A stretch of DNA of 64,000 bases, from NCBI GenBank assembly GCA_036877525.1, contig JAZGTH010000103.1, positions 2,306,001-2,370,000 on the forward strand, read 5' to 3'. The notes beneath the pieces are model-generated. The model had not been told where the DNA came from. It ran no database searches and was given only the letters and a program-made list of their open reading frames with translations. Numbering within the stretch: the stretch's first letter is position 1; each line of letters begins with the position of its first letter. This DNA is from Chromobotia macracanthus (taxonomy: Eukaryota > Chordata > Actinopteri > Cypriniformes > Botiidae). Shown here piece by piece: positions 13,214 through 23,484 of the stretch. A program made the translations under genes and the position numbers.

Positions 13214-16200
13214 CTGCTGTTAGTGCTCATTGCCAGTTTTTGCCACCTAACTTTTTTCCTCATTCACGTCATCTATTCATTCTTGTCTATTCATTCTTGA
13301 AAAAACATTTTCACTTTTTCATAAAGAATTTCATGTAAACTCACATAGATACTCATCTAAAATAAATACACCACAAGACACAAACTTCCTTAATAAAGAG
13401 AAAATACAAGGTTTGAGAAATACTGATAGAAAAGTAATTCTGAATTATACATGAGATGGTTTTATTCTTAACATTACACAACTCACTAATCTATGGAATA
13501 AACATGGTTTAGAGGAGAAAAACGGCAACAGAATGTCCTGCTCCAAACTCACACTATTTGTTGAGAATGTAAAGAAGACCATGTGTGCTCATTTATACCT
13601 GGTATAACAGAGTCGATCCAGACTGGAGCATGACCACGCAGAGTGAAGCCGAAACTCTGGTTCCCTTTGTACACGCGTACTGTCCTACAGAAGCACAAGA
13701 GTGGAAGAAATACAGGATCATGTGATCACATCCACACAAACTCTAGATGTTTTTTGGACTCTGCTGTATGTACACACCCCTCATCTTACCAACATTTACT
13801 TGTTTCCATAGCTACTCATATGAACAACATTACAGTTGTATAAAGTAAACTTTGATGTTGTTGGGTCCATTAAGACGTTATTAAGTTTGTAAATGTTTTC
13901 CACTATAAACACAAATTGTTGCTGTGGTCTGTAGCTCTGATTACAGAGATGTTCTGTGAGCTGTTCTGTGCAGCTCACAGGACATCTGCATCATTATGTT
14001 AATACAGAGCAGTTCTCCAGTCAGATAAAACTGCACATTCAGAACCGAAGAGAATCTAGAGTGTATCTCTAGAGCAATCATACAGCTCATGTGTTCAGCA
14101 GTACTGACTGACAGCACTGTGTTCAGAATCTATTACATTAATTCACATGTATACTACACACTCCCACCTGCTGCAGGTAATACAGCAGACTCACTCAACA
14201 TCAGTTCATATTTAATACAATCCACTCGTGTTAAATTAAAATACTTTAAATATACATTTATTTATTTAATATATTTATTCTAAATATGTATTTAAATAAT
14301 AAATTAAAAAAATATCAGAGCTAGCAGTGCTAAACTAAATTCAATAAACGTTAATTTTCACATCATAAAAAGAAATGGTTCTTTTAAGAACCTTTAACTG
14401 AATGGTTCTTTAGGGAACCAAAAATGGTTCTCATATGACATTGCTGTGAAGAACCTTTTAAGAACCTTTATTTTTAAGACTGTACGACCCAAGATTTATA
14501 CGAGTTTAATCATGTGTTCAGTAGCTCCAGCTTGCTAAAGTACTTCACAACAATTTAAATAAAATGAGAGAAAATTATATTTGTTTAGTAAAACCTAACA
14601 CACACTTCAGAAACACATGAAACCCAAGACTTCAGACAGCTGCTCCTATCAAAAACAAATATGCTTTGTGAAAAGATTAAAGATGAAACCAAAGGACAAA
14701 ATCAAGAAGAACAAAAATCTATTATCACAAAAAAACACGGGTGAAATTCCACCCAGAGCAAAGCTTTCCTCTCTGACCTGCGTGTGGAGAAGGAGGTGGA
14801 ATGGCCGGCGATGAGTGAGGTGGTCTTCCTCAGGCCGCGGGTTGGGGGCAGAACCTCATCGATGGCGGCGCGGGGCACGGAACTGGCCCGAGTAGACACA
14901 GACAGCAGCCGCTCGGGGTGGTCTTCACTCCGGCTGCGGCGGAGACGATTGTTCCTATGATCACTGAAACTTCGACCCCTCAGACGACTGATGAGGCTCT
15001 GAGAGACCATCTCATCAAAACGCTGCCTGTGCTTCTTCGGGATGAAGATCCTGACAAACATGACACAGAGCAGAAGAGTCACAGGGCAGAAGATCTCACA
15101 TGCTTGAAGAAAGTCTCCTGCCTGCTGAGAGACGCCGGATGGAGAGCATGGAGGAGGAGAGAGAGCTATGAGACATTCTGCTATATTTACACTGGATCAC
15201 TGAAATGTTTGTGTCTATCTGCTCTCAGAGAAAACCAGCTCATGTGATCTGATCAAGTGTTGCTCTCCGTTCAGTGAAGTCGCGCAGGTAAAAATACACC
15301 GTTTCATCAACTACAAGCTGTCAGCAGCTGATTTCTGTAGATATTGCTCTAAAGTTTGGAGGGAATTGTGAAGTTCTGCATGCATAAGCGATAAAGAAAG
15401 AGAGATGAGATGGTCTCACTGTAGAATTATCCACTTTTATTCTAAATCCATCCAAAATGAAAACAGTCATCTTTTTTTTTTCACCAACCCTACTATCATT
15501 TATGAGCCTCACAGATAAACTAATACTGTGCTGCTATGAAGCTCAATAAAGGTTTGTTTGTTTGTACCACCTAATACATTTATTGTGGCTACATGACATC
15601 AGCTAAACAAATATATATACACACACTACTAAAAAATATTTAATATCATCATCCATGATATGCATCTGATTTTGACGCATAAACCTCAGCAAACCTCAGA
15701 GTGTGAGCGACTGGACCAATCACAGACCACCTGAGTGTGATGAGAGCTGGCAAAAATCACCAGAAAAAATCTGATTGGCTGCCTTCTATGTAATTTTTGA
15801 GAGTTAGACAGTTTTCATCAGTTTGACATGTTTACATGTGAGCAGACTCCTACAATGACCACAGAAATCTGTCTCTGAAAGTCAAGGCAAAGTGTAAACA
15901 TAAGATGTAAGGTGGGTAAAAATACCACAAGCACACGCTCACACGTCAGTTGTGTATTCACTGCATGACATTCAACTCATTTCTGATGCGAGAAAATCCA
16001 GATTTCTTTCAGAGTTAACTTTGATTTAGTTCAGGATGCCCTCAATTAGAAGGAGGTCACAGGAAATCTAAAATTAACCAGAAGCGGGTGGGGACGCAGA
16101 TCAAGGACACACTTCTCAAAATGAATGAAGGTGCAAATGGAGAATATATTAAAGCATCACAGTTATCAAAAGAAACAATTTACACATGTAAATGATCTTT

Positions 16201-19200
16201 AAATTGTGTGAAAGTGTTCAGCTCGTCTCTGTCTTCTAAACACATAAAGCATGCAGTGTTCAGTCTAAAATGATTAACATCCCTTTAACAAACTTTAAAT
16301 GAATGACAACTGAATCACAGAAACACAATAAAAAGCAAGATCTACGTGCCAAAGCGAGGGATTAAGTTTCTGTTTACCAGTATCAGTCAGAAAGAATTTA
16401 GCACAGAACCCCACAATGCTCAAAGCTTTTAACATACAACCTAAATCATGTTTGTGTTTGCTCTATACCTGTAATCCACAATTACTTTTAAAACGCCTTG
16501 ACTATAGAACCAGAACTTTCTACAGAAGTCCTGCTTCTCTAAACGTGATCCTGGAGGAAACTTCTTACCGGAAACGCCTGGAGAAACCCCTGTCACGCCC
16601 CATGTTTCCTTCAAATTGAGTCTCAGAGAAGATAAAGAGATGCTCTCGGTCTCAGTGCTGAAGTCTTCATAAAGCTGGAATAATCATTAACTGAACTCAA
16701 ACTCAAAAAGTCATGATTCTCCAGAATCCAATGCAGCAGAACTTAGCACCAACTTGAGGACCAATAACCCTGCTTGGCAACTTGAGGTCACGTCATCATT
16801 AAGTCACCCACATCTCCATGCTGGTTCACTCTGGGGAGTTTAGCGTTAGACTAGAACATCCATCCAGAACCATAGACGAGATGCCTTCAGCTACAGAGAA
16901 GAGATGCAGCTGCCTCCGAGGTGGAGAGAGAGAATAGATCAAAGACTAAGAACAGAAACAGAGAAAAGACAGGAGAGAGAGATAGTTTCCCACAGGAAAT
17001 CTAAGACAGGTCAACATGTAGGAGACCCAGAAAAAAGAGGGTTATCCAATCCGATCCACACAGCCATTGTCGTACATCGTTAGAAGCTCATTAAACTGTC
17101 CCAAGTTCACAACGTAAGTAGAAGGTGAATGCTCTTGCACCAGCCTGACAAAGATGCAAAACATCTAGTCACAAAGAACCGACTCACTCCACATGAAAAG
17201 TCAGATCCAGCGCTGCATTAGCTGCTTCTTCGTACCTCAGCTGGAAACTCACAACTTGAAATCAAGAAAGTTCTGATGTGGATTTTGTACAAACTTCTGG
17301 TGCGTCACGGACCTGAGAGAGGCTTATTATGAGAAGTAGGCTGCTTAAAAATAGGAGGATCCGTGGGGAGGACCGGACACGTTTTACAGAGAGACAAGAG
17401 CAGAGCGGAGAACGAACCTGTTCTCTGACCTGAAGAACGACGGACAACATGAGCGTCAACACGCAAGTCACACATGCAAAGATATCTTACAATGAACATC
17501 TTAGGATCTGAGTTACAAATGTACTCCACATGTCTGAACTACCCAATTCAAATCCAAATCGAATTCAATTCAAAGTCAAAACTGCTCATATTCAGAACTA
17601 CATTCATGAAAATCGAATGGCACACAAAACACTGCAGACAAATACAAAAACACTCCAGAGCACATAAACCAGGAAGAGGCCAAAACAAGCAGAAGTACAA
17701 TAAGTACATTTAAAGTTCTTACATTTTGAAGAAGCCATTCATGGTTACTGAGGATATATAGTGAAGATCTATCAACTATCAAGAGTTCAGTTAGATGATG
17801 TTTGGGTGAAGACATGGATCCAGGTCTTCAGAACACAGACGTTTTCTTCATCATTCTCTCCAGATGAAGGTAAACGTGTTTGTAAAAAAGTCCCATTTCT
17901 GAGGTTTTAATCAATTCTGCTCACTTGTTCAGCAAACATGCAAAACTAAACCCACTGAAAGAATATTTAAACAGTGAAACACACACAGCAATAATTCCTG
18001 ACAGGCAGGCAGTTAAAACTGCTCTGTGTGTGTAAGTGAAAACCTTTCAGCTATGAGACGAGTTCAGTTCTCCTGACAGAGAGCCTCATCAGCAACTTCT
18101 GACAGCGAGAGAGACAGTGAAGAATAACACCTGCACATTTATCAGTGAAAAACAGGAGAATACACTGCTCTCCGAGTGTATTATTATAAAATACATCTGT
18201 AATCTGATCACTGAAAAACTTTCATCTTTGCTTTGGTTTTCATTTCATTAGTTCAAAATAACTTAACTAGTTTTCCTAGTCTGGAATCAGACAGATTTAA
18301 TGGACATTTAAAAAAAAAACACTGGAACCAACAGAACTGGAATCATAATCATAATGAGAAGAGCTACAGAGGCAGATGAAGCCGGAGTTAGATCAGAGGT
18401 CTCCATTGAGGTCCACAGAGTTTAACTCCAACAGTAATAAATCACACCTGAAGCAGATGACCAAGATCTTTGAGATTCACAGAAACATCCAGGCAGGTGT
18501 GTTGGAACAGATCAGAGCTAAACTCTCTGAAGTTCTGTGGACCTCCAGTAACATGGACTGGAGACCTAAGTGTTTATCTGTGTCTCATCAGCTCATAGGA
18601 GCAGAGACGGTCGCCTGTAATGACACTAACTCATGATACAGAGCGGCAGACATGCTCTCTCTCATGGAAGCTTATTGGTACCTGATGCTGTCAATCAGCT
18701 GCTGATGCTCCTCAGTGATCAGTATTTCTGGAAGGGTGGAGGCCAGTCCTTCAACATCCCTCTCATTTGCATACTGCTTCAGCAAATCAAAAAGCCTCTC
18801 TTTCACCTCAGGCTCCTCCCCTAATATCTCCTCAACCTGTTAAAGTCCAAAGAACATTCTTTATTCATAAGTGCAATTACAGAACTGTAAACTCTCAGAG
18901 TTATCAAAGATGTTCTTGCAGTAACATTAGTTGATGTTATGTATAACATTATCATTGATAAATGTTCTACAAATGTTACCGTTATGTTACTTTTCTTAAA
19001 TTGTTCGTGGAATGTTTCAAAAACATTACAGAATAAAAAAATGTATTTATAACCAAGCATTAACATTCAATGTCTAAAAACTAGATGTTCCTAGAACGTT
19101 CAAAAAACATGTTTTTTAACTGAATGGAAACGTGAGGGAAACAATCTCAGAACTTAAAGTTCTTCCATGAGCAGAAGAACCTGGAGACGAACCTTCTTGT

Positions 19201-21063
19201 TGAACTCCAGAGCTTTGTGCTTGCGGTCCTTTTGGAGCATGTCTCCACTCTGATAGGTCTCTTTCATACTGCTGCTGATGCGTTTCTGCCAGCGGTTTAT
19301 GCGCAGCACGCCCAGCCGCAGGGTGCGTCCCTGAGATGCTTTGATCATGGCTGCTGCCGTCTCATGCTGCTTCACTGGAATCCCGTTCACCTCCATCACA
19401 TAATCACCAGGTCTGAGGCCACCGCGGCCCGCCGGGGAGTTCAGCATGCAGTTCTCCACCAGCAGGGGGCTGTCTCCCACTATAGTGAAGCCAAAACGAC
19501 CATCAGGCCCCGGGGAGATGTCCATCTGTGGTGGAAAACAGTAAATGACCTGGTTTTTACCGTAGTAGGAAAGAGAAATGACAGACTGGATTCTCATGAA
19601 GGTCAACACCTTGAGCAAACAAGAGCCCCTGAACAAACAGAGACAAACTCTGCTGTGTATAAACAGCACTGTGCAAAAGTGCTTGGGCACTTTATAATGA
19701 CTCAACTAAATAATGGTTAGGAACACATTTGTATCTCACTTTAATCTGTCAGTAGGAAATATTAATATAGATTTCCTTCCTATTCATATAGAGTCAACCT
19801 TAGAACCTGATCCAAGAACTGTAGCAACTTCTCCAAGATGTTTTGAACAACCTACCTGTAATGTTACAGTACTGTGAAAAGTTTGAGGCCCTTGTTAGAC
19901 CAATTATGTAAAGTGAGGATGTTTACAACTTTTCTTTAAGGTAATTCAGGACATTTTTTAGTTAATTTTTTTGTATCTCTAGACAGCAGTTAACCAAATT
20001 CCCTGGTAACTGAGTTTTCCGAGTGAATGAGGTCATGTGGAGCAGATCTGATGTCAGATATGTTACAGTTAGTGACGTGTTGGTGAAGTAAGATTGACCT
20101 GTTCAATTCGAGACACGACTCCGATGCTGGGCGGCACTGTTTTGAGCGTCTGAGCCAGAGCGATAAGAGCTTTGGTGCTGAGAGAGGAAACGTCCTGTCC
20201 ATCAATCTCCAGCACCTGATCACCGGGCTGCAGCCCAGCCATGTAAGCACTGCTTCCCTCCACCACAGACAGGATGTAACTGGGTCCATCTCCTCCCAGC
20301 TTAAAGCCAAAGTCTTCTGGCCAGCCCTGGTTATTTGCTGGCAGGCCCAGTTCTGCTCACAGCCAATCAGTGAGAGATAAGATGAGGAAGAAGACAACAT
20401 TACTGGAGTTTGAAGAAGCTCTCATTTTCATCAGTCCATCTATATTACATCTTTACATGTTATTTACTTTTAAAAACATCTTCAAATCTTAAGGATTATA
20501 CACTACACATAGTTGGAATGCCTGTAACTTAAGCTTTAAAATCAAACCACTCAAAATCTGCCCAAATCTATCCATCTAATGAAACTCTTTGTAGGACCTA
20601 CTGTACAGCCCTCTCCATCAGTTATATCACACACAGAACAGATCACGCATCCCAGACTAACAGAACTACATAATGTATCTGACTGTAGCTGAAGAAATGT
20701 GACCCAATAACAGATGAATAAATCAAAATAATGAGGCAGTTGCTTTACGCACCGATGTTCAGGGGGAAATCTCTCAGAACAGTCGGGTTTGGGTCTGTGG
20801 AACACGAGAAACCGTCACTAAGTAACATCATACAGGCCATCAATTATAAACATACAAATGAATGTAATTAATGATGATCAGTAAAGCTGCATTTCTCTTT
20901 AGCTGTTCTGAGGAATGACTGAAAGGTTTCGATCTGTGCTGCTGCAGTCACAGCGCTACAGCTGTAAGAACTTACAGAAGTCTTTGGAGGCACTGCGGGA
21001 TCCAGAGCGGCTTTGGCGAAGGGAGAAACGGCCCTTCTGGCTCTTTAAAAATCTCCTCATCAT
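2996..21063 (-). CDS. grid2ip: Delphilin: GluD2-binding PDZ/HHD/formin-homology scaffold
   Basis: Delphilin anchors GluD2 at parallel fibre-Purkinje synapses and links it to actin. I trace 24 coding exons: 21063-20976, 20794-20753, 20352-20099, 19525-19193, 18836-18682, 15050-14778, 13684-13599, 12886-12817, 12274-11987, 11847-11696, 11321-11181, 10540-10497 (or from 10586), 10387-10213, 9863-9511, 9221-7274, 6924-6837, 5866-5789, 5248-5050, 4940-4785, 4693-4607, 4500-4371, 4144-4026, 3821-3657 and 3079-2996. Domains in order: a PDZ in exon 3, a PDZ in exon 4, HHD1 in exon 5, a PDZ in exons 7-9, HHD2 in exons 9-10, an E/P/Q/H-rich region in exons 14-15, and FH2 from the end of exon 15 to exon 24. 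The C-terminus SPLAW matches the mammalian protein. Splice phases agree throughout except where exons 15 and 18 carry indels; exon 14 has a compensated pair. The product would be about 1,830 residues, longer than mammalian delphilin because of exon 15. Confidence 0.93.
5290..5612 (+). repeat. AACGTT-rich dispersed repeat, copy 2 (plus orientation)
   Basis: This is the fullest copy of the family, lying in the grid2ip intron between exons 17 and 18. It starts with CATTCTCAGAACGTT, contains AAGTTGTTAGTGGAACG and TTGTAACCAAGCAA, and ends near AACCTAAAACTGTTAGC. It shares this order with the copies at 18850 and 54165. Confidence 0.65.
6655..6790. repeat. Degenerate ACCAGCT/AGCTGG dispersed repeat
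   Basis: An intronic stretch built from ACCAGCT-, GGTTTT- and AGCTGG-type words. A similar composition appears at 45765-45930. Both look like decayed copies of a fish interspersed repeat. The assignment is by composition only. Confidence 0.35.
7590..8030 (-). repeat. CAG/CAA low-complexity tract inside grid2ip exon 15
   Basis: On the minus strand this part of the exon is rich in CAG and CAA codons, giving glutamine-rich sequence, with a histidine run nearby (7 consecutive His around 7520). The glutamine-rich reading moves between frames, so indels interrupt it. Confidence 0.75.
9107..9185 (-). repeat. GAG/GAA tract encoding poly-glutamate in grid2ip exon 15
   Basis: An almost pure run of GAG and GAA codons on the minus strand encodes more than 20 consecutive glutamates close to the start of exon 15. 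A length-variable purine tract like this is a likely polymorphic site. Confidence 0.85.
9915..10070. repeat. AAGAACC/GGTTCTT dispersed repeat, copy 1
   Basis: An intronic segment made of words such as GAACGGTTCTAT, ATGGAACCA and GAATGGTTCTTCTATGGCATC. The same words recur at 14370-14490. Both are probably remnants of one fish interspersed repeat. Confidence 0.5.
11403..11682. mobile_element. TTAA-flanked MITE (piggyBac-type non-autonomous element)
   Basis: The ends are inverted repeats: AGTTCACCCAAAAAT on the left and ATTTTTGGGTGAACTAT on the right. Each lies just inside a TTAA (11403-11406 and 11679-11682). The element is about 280 bp and has no coding capacity. TTAA target duplications are typical of piggyBac-class insertions, and this inverted repeat is common in cyprinid introns. 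It sits in the grid2ip intron between exons 10 and 11. Confidence 0.75.
13171..13211. repeat. CT microsatellite
   Basis: An uninterrupted CT dinucleotide run in the grid2ip intron between exons 7 and 8. Confidence 0.9.
14370..14490. repeat. AAGAACC/GGTTCTT dispersed repeat, copy 2
   Basis: Contains GGTTCTTTTAAGAACCTTT, GGTTCTTTAGGGAACC and GAAGAACCTTTTAAGAACC, the same vocabulary as the segment at 9915-10070. It lies in the grid2ip intron between exons 6 and 7. Confidence 0.55.
15051..18681. other. Large grid2ip intron between HHD1 exon and exon 6
   Basis: About 3.6 kb without a recognisable exon on either strand. It is AT-rich and mostly unique as far as I can see. Because exon 6 could serve as an alternative first coding exon, a promoter for a short delphilin isoform may lie here, but I cannot point to one. 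Confidence 0.4.
18850..19160 (+). repeat. AACGTT-rich dispersed repeat, copy 3 (plus orientation)
   Basis: It has the same landmark order as the copy at 5290: GAACATTCTTT, CTCAGAGTTATCAAAGATG, TAACATTAG, TTGTTCGTGGAATG, TATAACCAAGCA, GTTCCTAGAACG. It ends at the edge of the delphilin PDZ exon, in the intron between exons 4 and 5. Confidence 0.6.
19665..19990. repeat. Probable interspersed repeat with CTGTGCAAAAGT motif
   Basis: Begins with GCACTGTGCAAAAGTGCTTGGGCAC and has a related second block near 19870 (GTACTGTGAAAAGTTTGAGGC). This motif is familiar to me as a common fish interspersed repeat. Class and boundaries are uncertain. Confidence 0.4.
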
Positions 21064-21726
21064 GGTTTCAGGGTCTTCTGAGTTCGTGTCTGTATCAAGA
21101 GGTCACCCCGGGTCAGCTCCTCACCTTCACCTTCCTAACAGGTCAGCCCTTCATGACTACACAAACCGAATAAATCCAGCAGGACCTGCCTCCACTGAAG
21201 ATCCTTCCATGAAGATCTCAGTCCAGAAGATCTGAACCAGGAGAGCGCTGTGAAGCTCTCTGCCACCCCGGTTCTACATCTCCGCTGAGTTTGTCCAGCT
21301 ATAACACTCTTGCAGAGCACGGAGAACCAAAATCTGGGACGAGCTAGCTGGGTCTTTTAATGACTCTTCTGCAAGAGAAAGGTACAGTGAAGCCCCATTT
21401 TTCTATAAATACCTCCCTCCACCTCCCTCCCTCTCTCTCTCTCTCCGATGCTGGTGGATTGGGCCATCATCTCTAAGGGCTGAGGAGTGACCCAGAAACT
21501 GCCTGTCACAGCAGCAAAGGCCAATGCTCTGATTACAGATCCTCAGAGATGCTGTAGACTGGAACATTTAACTCACTGTCTCTTTAAGAATCTAATCCAG
21601 GATTCATTCCTCCAACTTCTTCCTTAAGCAGGAAAATCAGCCTCAGACCAGCAGATACGGTTAACCTCCAAACACTGATGTGATGTAACACGATTAACAG
21701 AGTTACAGTATGAGGTCATTAGAACA

Positions 21727-21845
21727 TGTGGAGCTCTGTGACTTAATGGTTAAAGCTCAGAGCTGCTAACCTGAAGGATGCTGGTTCGAATCCCAGGTTA
21801 TTCCAGGTGCATTGTCCCTGCAACACATTTACTGTAAGTATATGA
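21727..21845 (+). mobile_element. tRNA-derived SINE fragment (plus strand)
   Basis: The head is tRNA-like: an A-box-like GACTTAATGGTTAAAGC followed by the B-box GGTTCGAATCCC. A short body ends at TTTACTGTAAGTATATGAATAAAAAG. The full cloverleaf is not conserved, so this is a SINE rather than a tRNA gene. Confidence 0.65.
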
Positions 21846-22196
21846 ATAAAAAGGTTTTCTTCACCCCACAGACAAAAGAAATAAAGAAATATGCTCTGTG
21901 ACACCAAACTGTCTTTTAAATCACAATGTCTGGCTGTAATCAAGAGTTATAATAAAGCAATGATGTAAAACAGCATCAGAATAGTTTATGGCATCAATAC
22001 TTTAAGACAATACAACTTTAAAACAATTAAACTTTACAATCACTCAGAAACTTTCTGGAGGGCTTGAGTGACTTTCACCAGATCAGCAGCGAGTGAGGTC
22101 AGAGATTCAATCTAGCAGAACCGCACAATAATCCAGACATGTGAAGCCCTGAAGATGTACATCTAAACTGTGTATCTGAGACTCCTGCTTGTGCTG

Positions 22197-22287
22197 TGAT
22201 TGGCTGACAGCAGGAGAACAGAATGAGCACTGATTGGCTGACAGCAGGAGAACAGAATGAGCACTGATTGGCTGACAGCAGGAGAAT
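22197..22287. repeat. 34-bp tandem repeat, about 2.7 copies
   Basis: The unit begins TGATTGGCTGACAGCAGGAG and repeats with a 34-bp period at 22197, 22231 and 22265. Each unit carries ATTGG (an inverted CCAAT box). Confidence 0.9.
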
Positions 22288-22573
22288 GGAAGTCAAGGTG
22301 ACCAAAGCTCCATTTTGCCCTCAAACTAAATGTACAGCTCTGTACAACAGACGTCTGTTAGCTTTCTTAGCTGTGTGCCATGTTTAAAGTCCACAGGAAA
22401 TGACATTTATAACATTTAATTTTTGCATAGTGTGATGCACTTTTGTGATGAACGTTTAGAGAAAAAATGTCAGGTTTTATACACTAATAAATACAAAAAC
22501 ACTTTTCTGCTTTTGTCTGTATTTTTCCTCACATATCGCAGCTTTTGCATGTCAAATTGCTTGAGATTCCTCA

Positions 22574-22622
22574 TTTGTAAGTCGGTTTGGATGAAAGTCT
22601 GTTAAATGACTACATGTAAATG
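22574..22622 (+). mobile_element. SINE/LINE 3' tail fragment
   Basis: GTAAGTCGGTTTGGATGAAAG followed by TGTT-AAATGACTACATGTAAATG matches the widespread fish SINE 3' tail (GTAAGTC-TTTGGATAAAAG-CTG-AAATGACT), which also closes the element at 32873. The head is missing. Confidence 0.6.
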
Positions 22623-23484
22623 TTCATGTAAAAAAGGGCGTTTCATCAGACTCGGCCAACAACTTTTTCTTGGGGGATGTGGCTGAAGGTCAAGAAAACC
22701 TCTGAGAGCATTTCAGTGTAACCTCATGATTAAACTTCCTTCTCTAACCATCATCCGCTGTCATCTGAAATATATGAACTGGCTTTAAATTCAGAAGAGA
22801 TATTAATGAGGCTGCATTACTTACAACAGCATCTTAAAATCATGTCCACATAACCAGCAGAACAGTAAAGTCATCTCAGAAGTGCAGCATGAAAACGTTA
22901 CTGCATTGTCTCTGGAGTTAGGTGTGCCATGAATCACGCACAATAAAAGCAGGAATATGTTTTATGCATTATTAAATACCAAGAAAGGAGCATCAATCTA
23001 TAACTGAAAAAAATACAGAAAAAATATTATAAAAAATATATTTAATTTTTGCACTTTTCATTCCCTGCCAGGGTTTCTATGGGCCTTGTTATTCACAATA
23101 ACAATAAATGTCATGATATAGTCATAATGAGTATAGATGACAGTCCAACACAAGCATGTGCCATCCCATGCGATGCAGACGACAAAGACAGTGTAACTAT
23201 GAGGAAAAATTATACACACAAGTGTATAGCAAATTAAAAAAACAACAAGAGAACTAACATGTGAATTACTGGCTGTTGGAAAGTACTAGCAATGAAAATA
23301 AACCCATGTAAAACAAAGTTATTAACACAGAAATGTGCAGGATTTCATTTCTTTGTTTTCGGTGCGCTTCATGTGTAGCACCGTTAATAAGGCCTCTCAG
23401 AGAACTGAAATGCTACATCACGGCTGTTCACGTAACAAACACGTAAAAACGATCAACTGACGTCGCCAGCGTTTGTCGTTTGTT

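Larger units (their letters stand above)
21064..23484. other. grid2ip to e4f1 intergenic region
   Basis: This is the 5' flank of grid2ip on the left and the 3' flank of e4f1 on the right; both are on the minus strand. It contains a tRNA-derived SINE (21727), a 34-bp tandem repeat (22197) and a SINE tail fragment (22574), each listed separately. A TC-rich microsatellite lies near 21424-21446. I see no gene. Confidence 0.6.

Noticed and set aside
15051..18681. Hidden gene in the large grid2ip intron
   Set aside because: Short frames there lack coding composition and splice support. Nothing matches a known family.
19217..19720. Plus-strand 167-codon frame
   Set aside because: It is the antisense of the delphilin PDZ exon 4 plus intron, with no independent support.
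21727..21845. Candidate tRNA gene from the A/B-box-like head
   Set aside because: Stem pairing is poor and the segment continues into a SINE body, so it is a retroposon.
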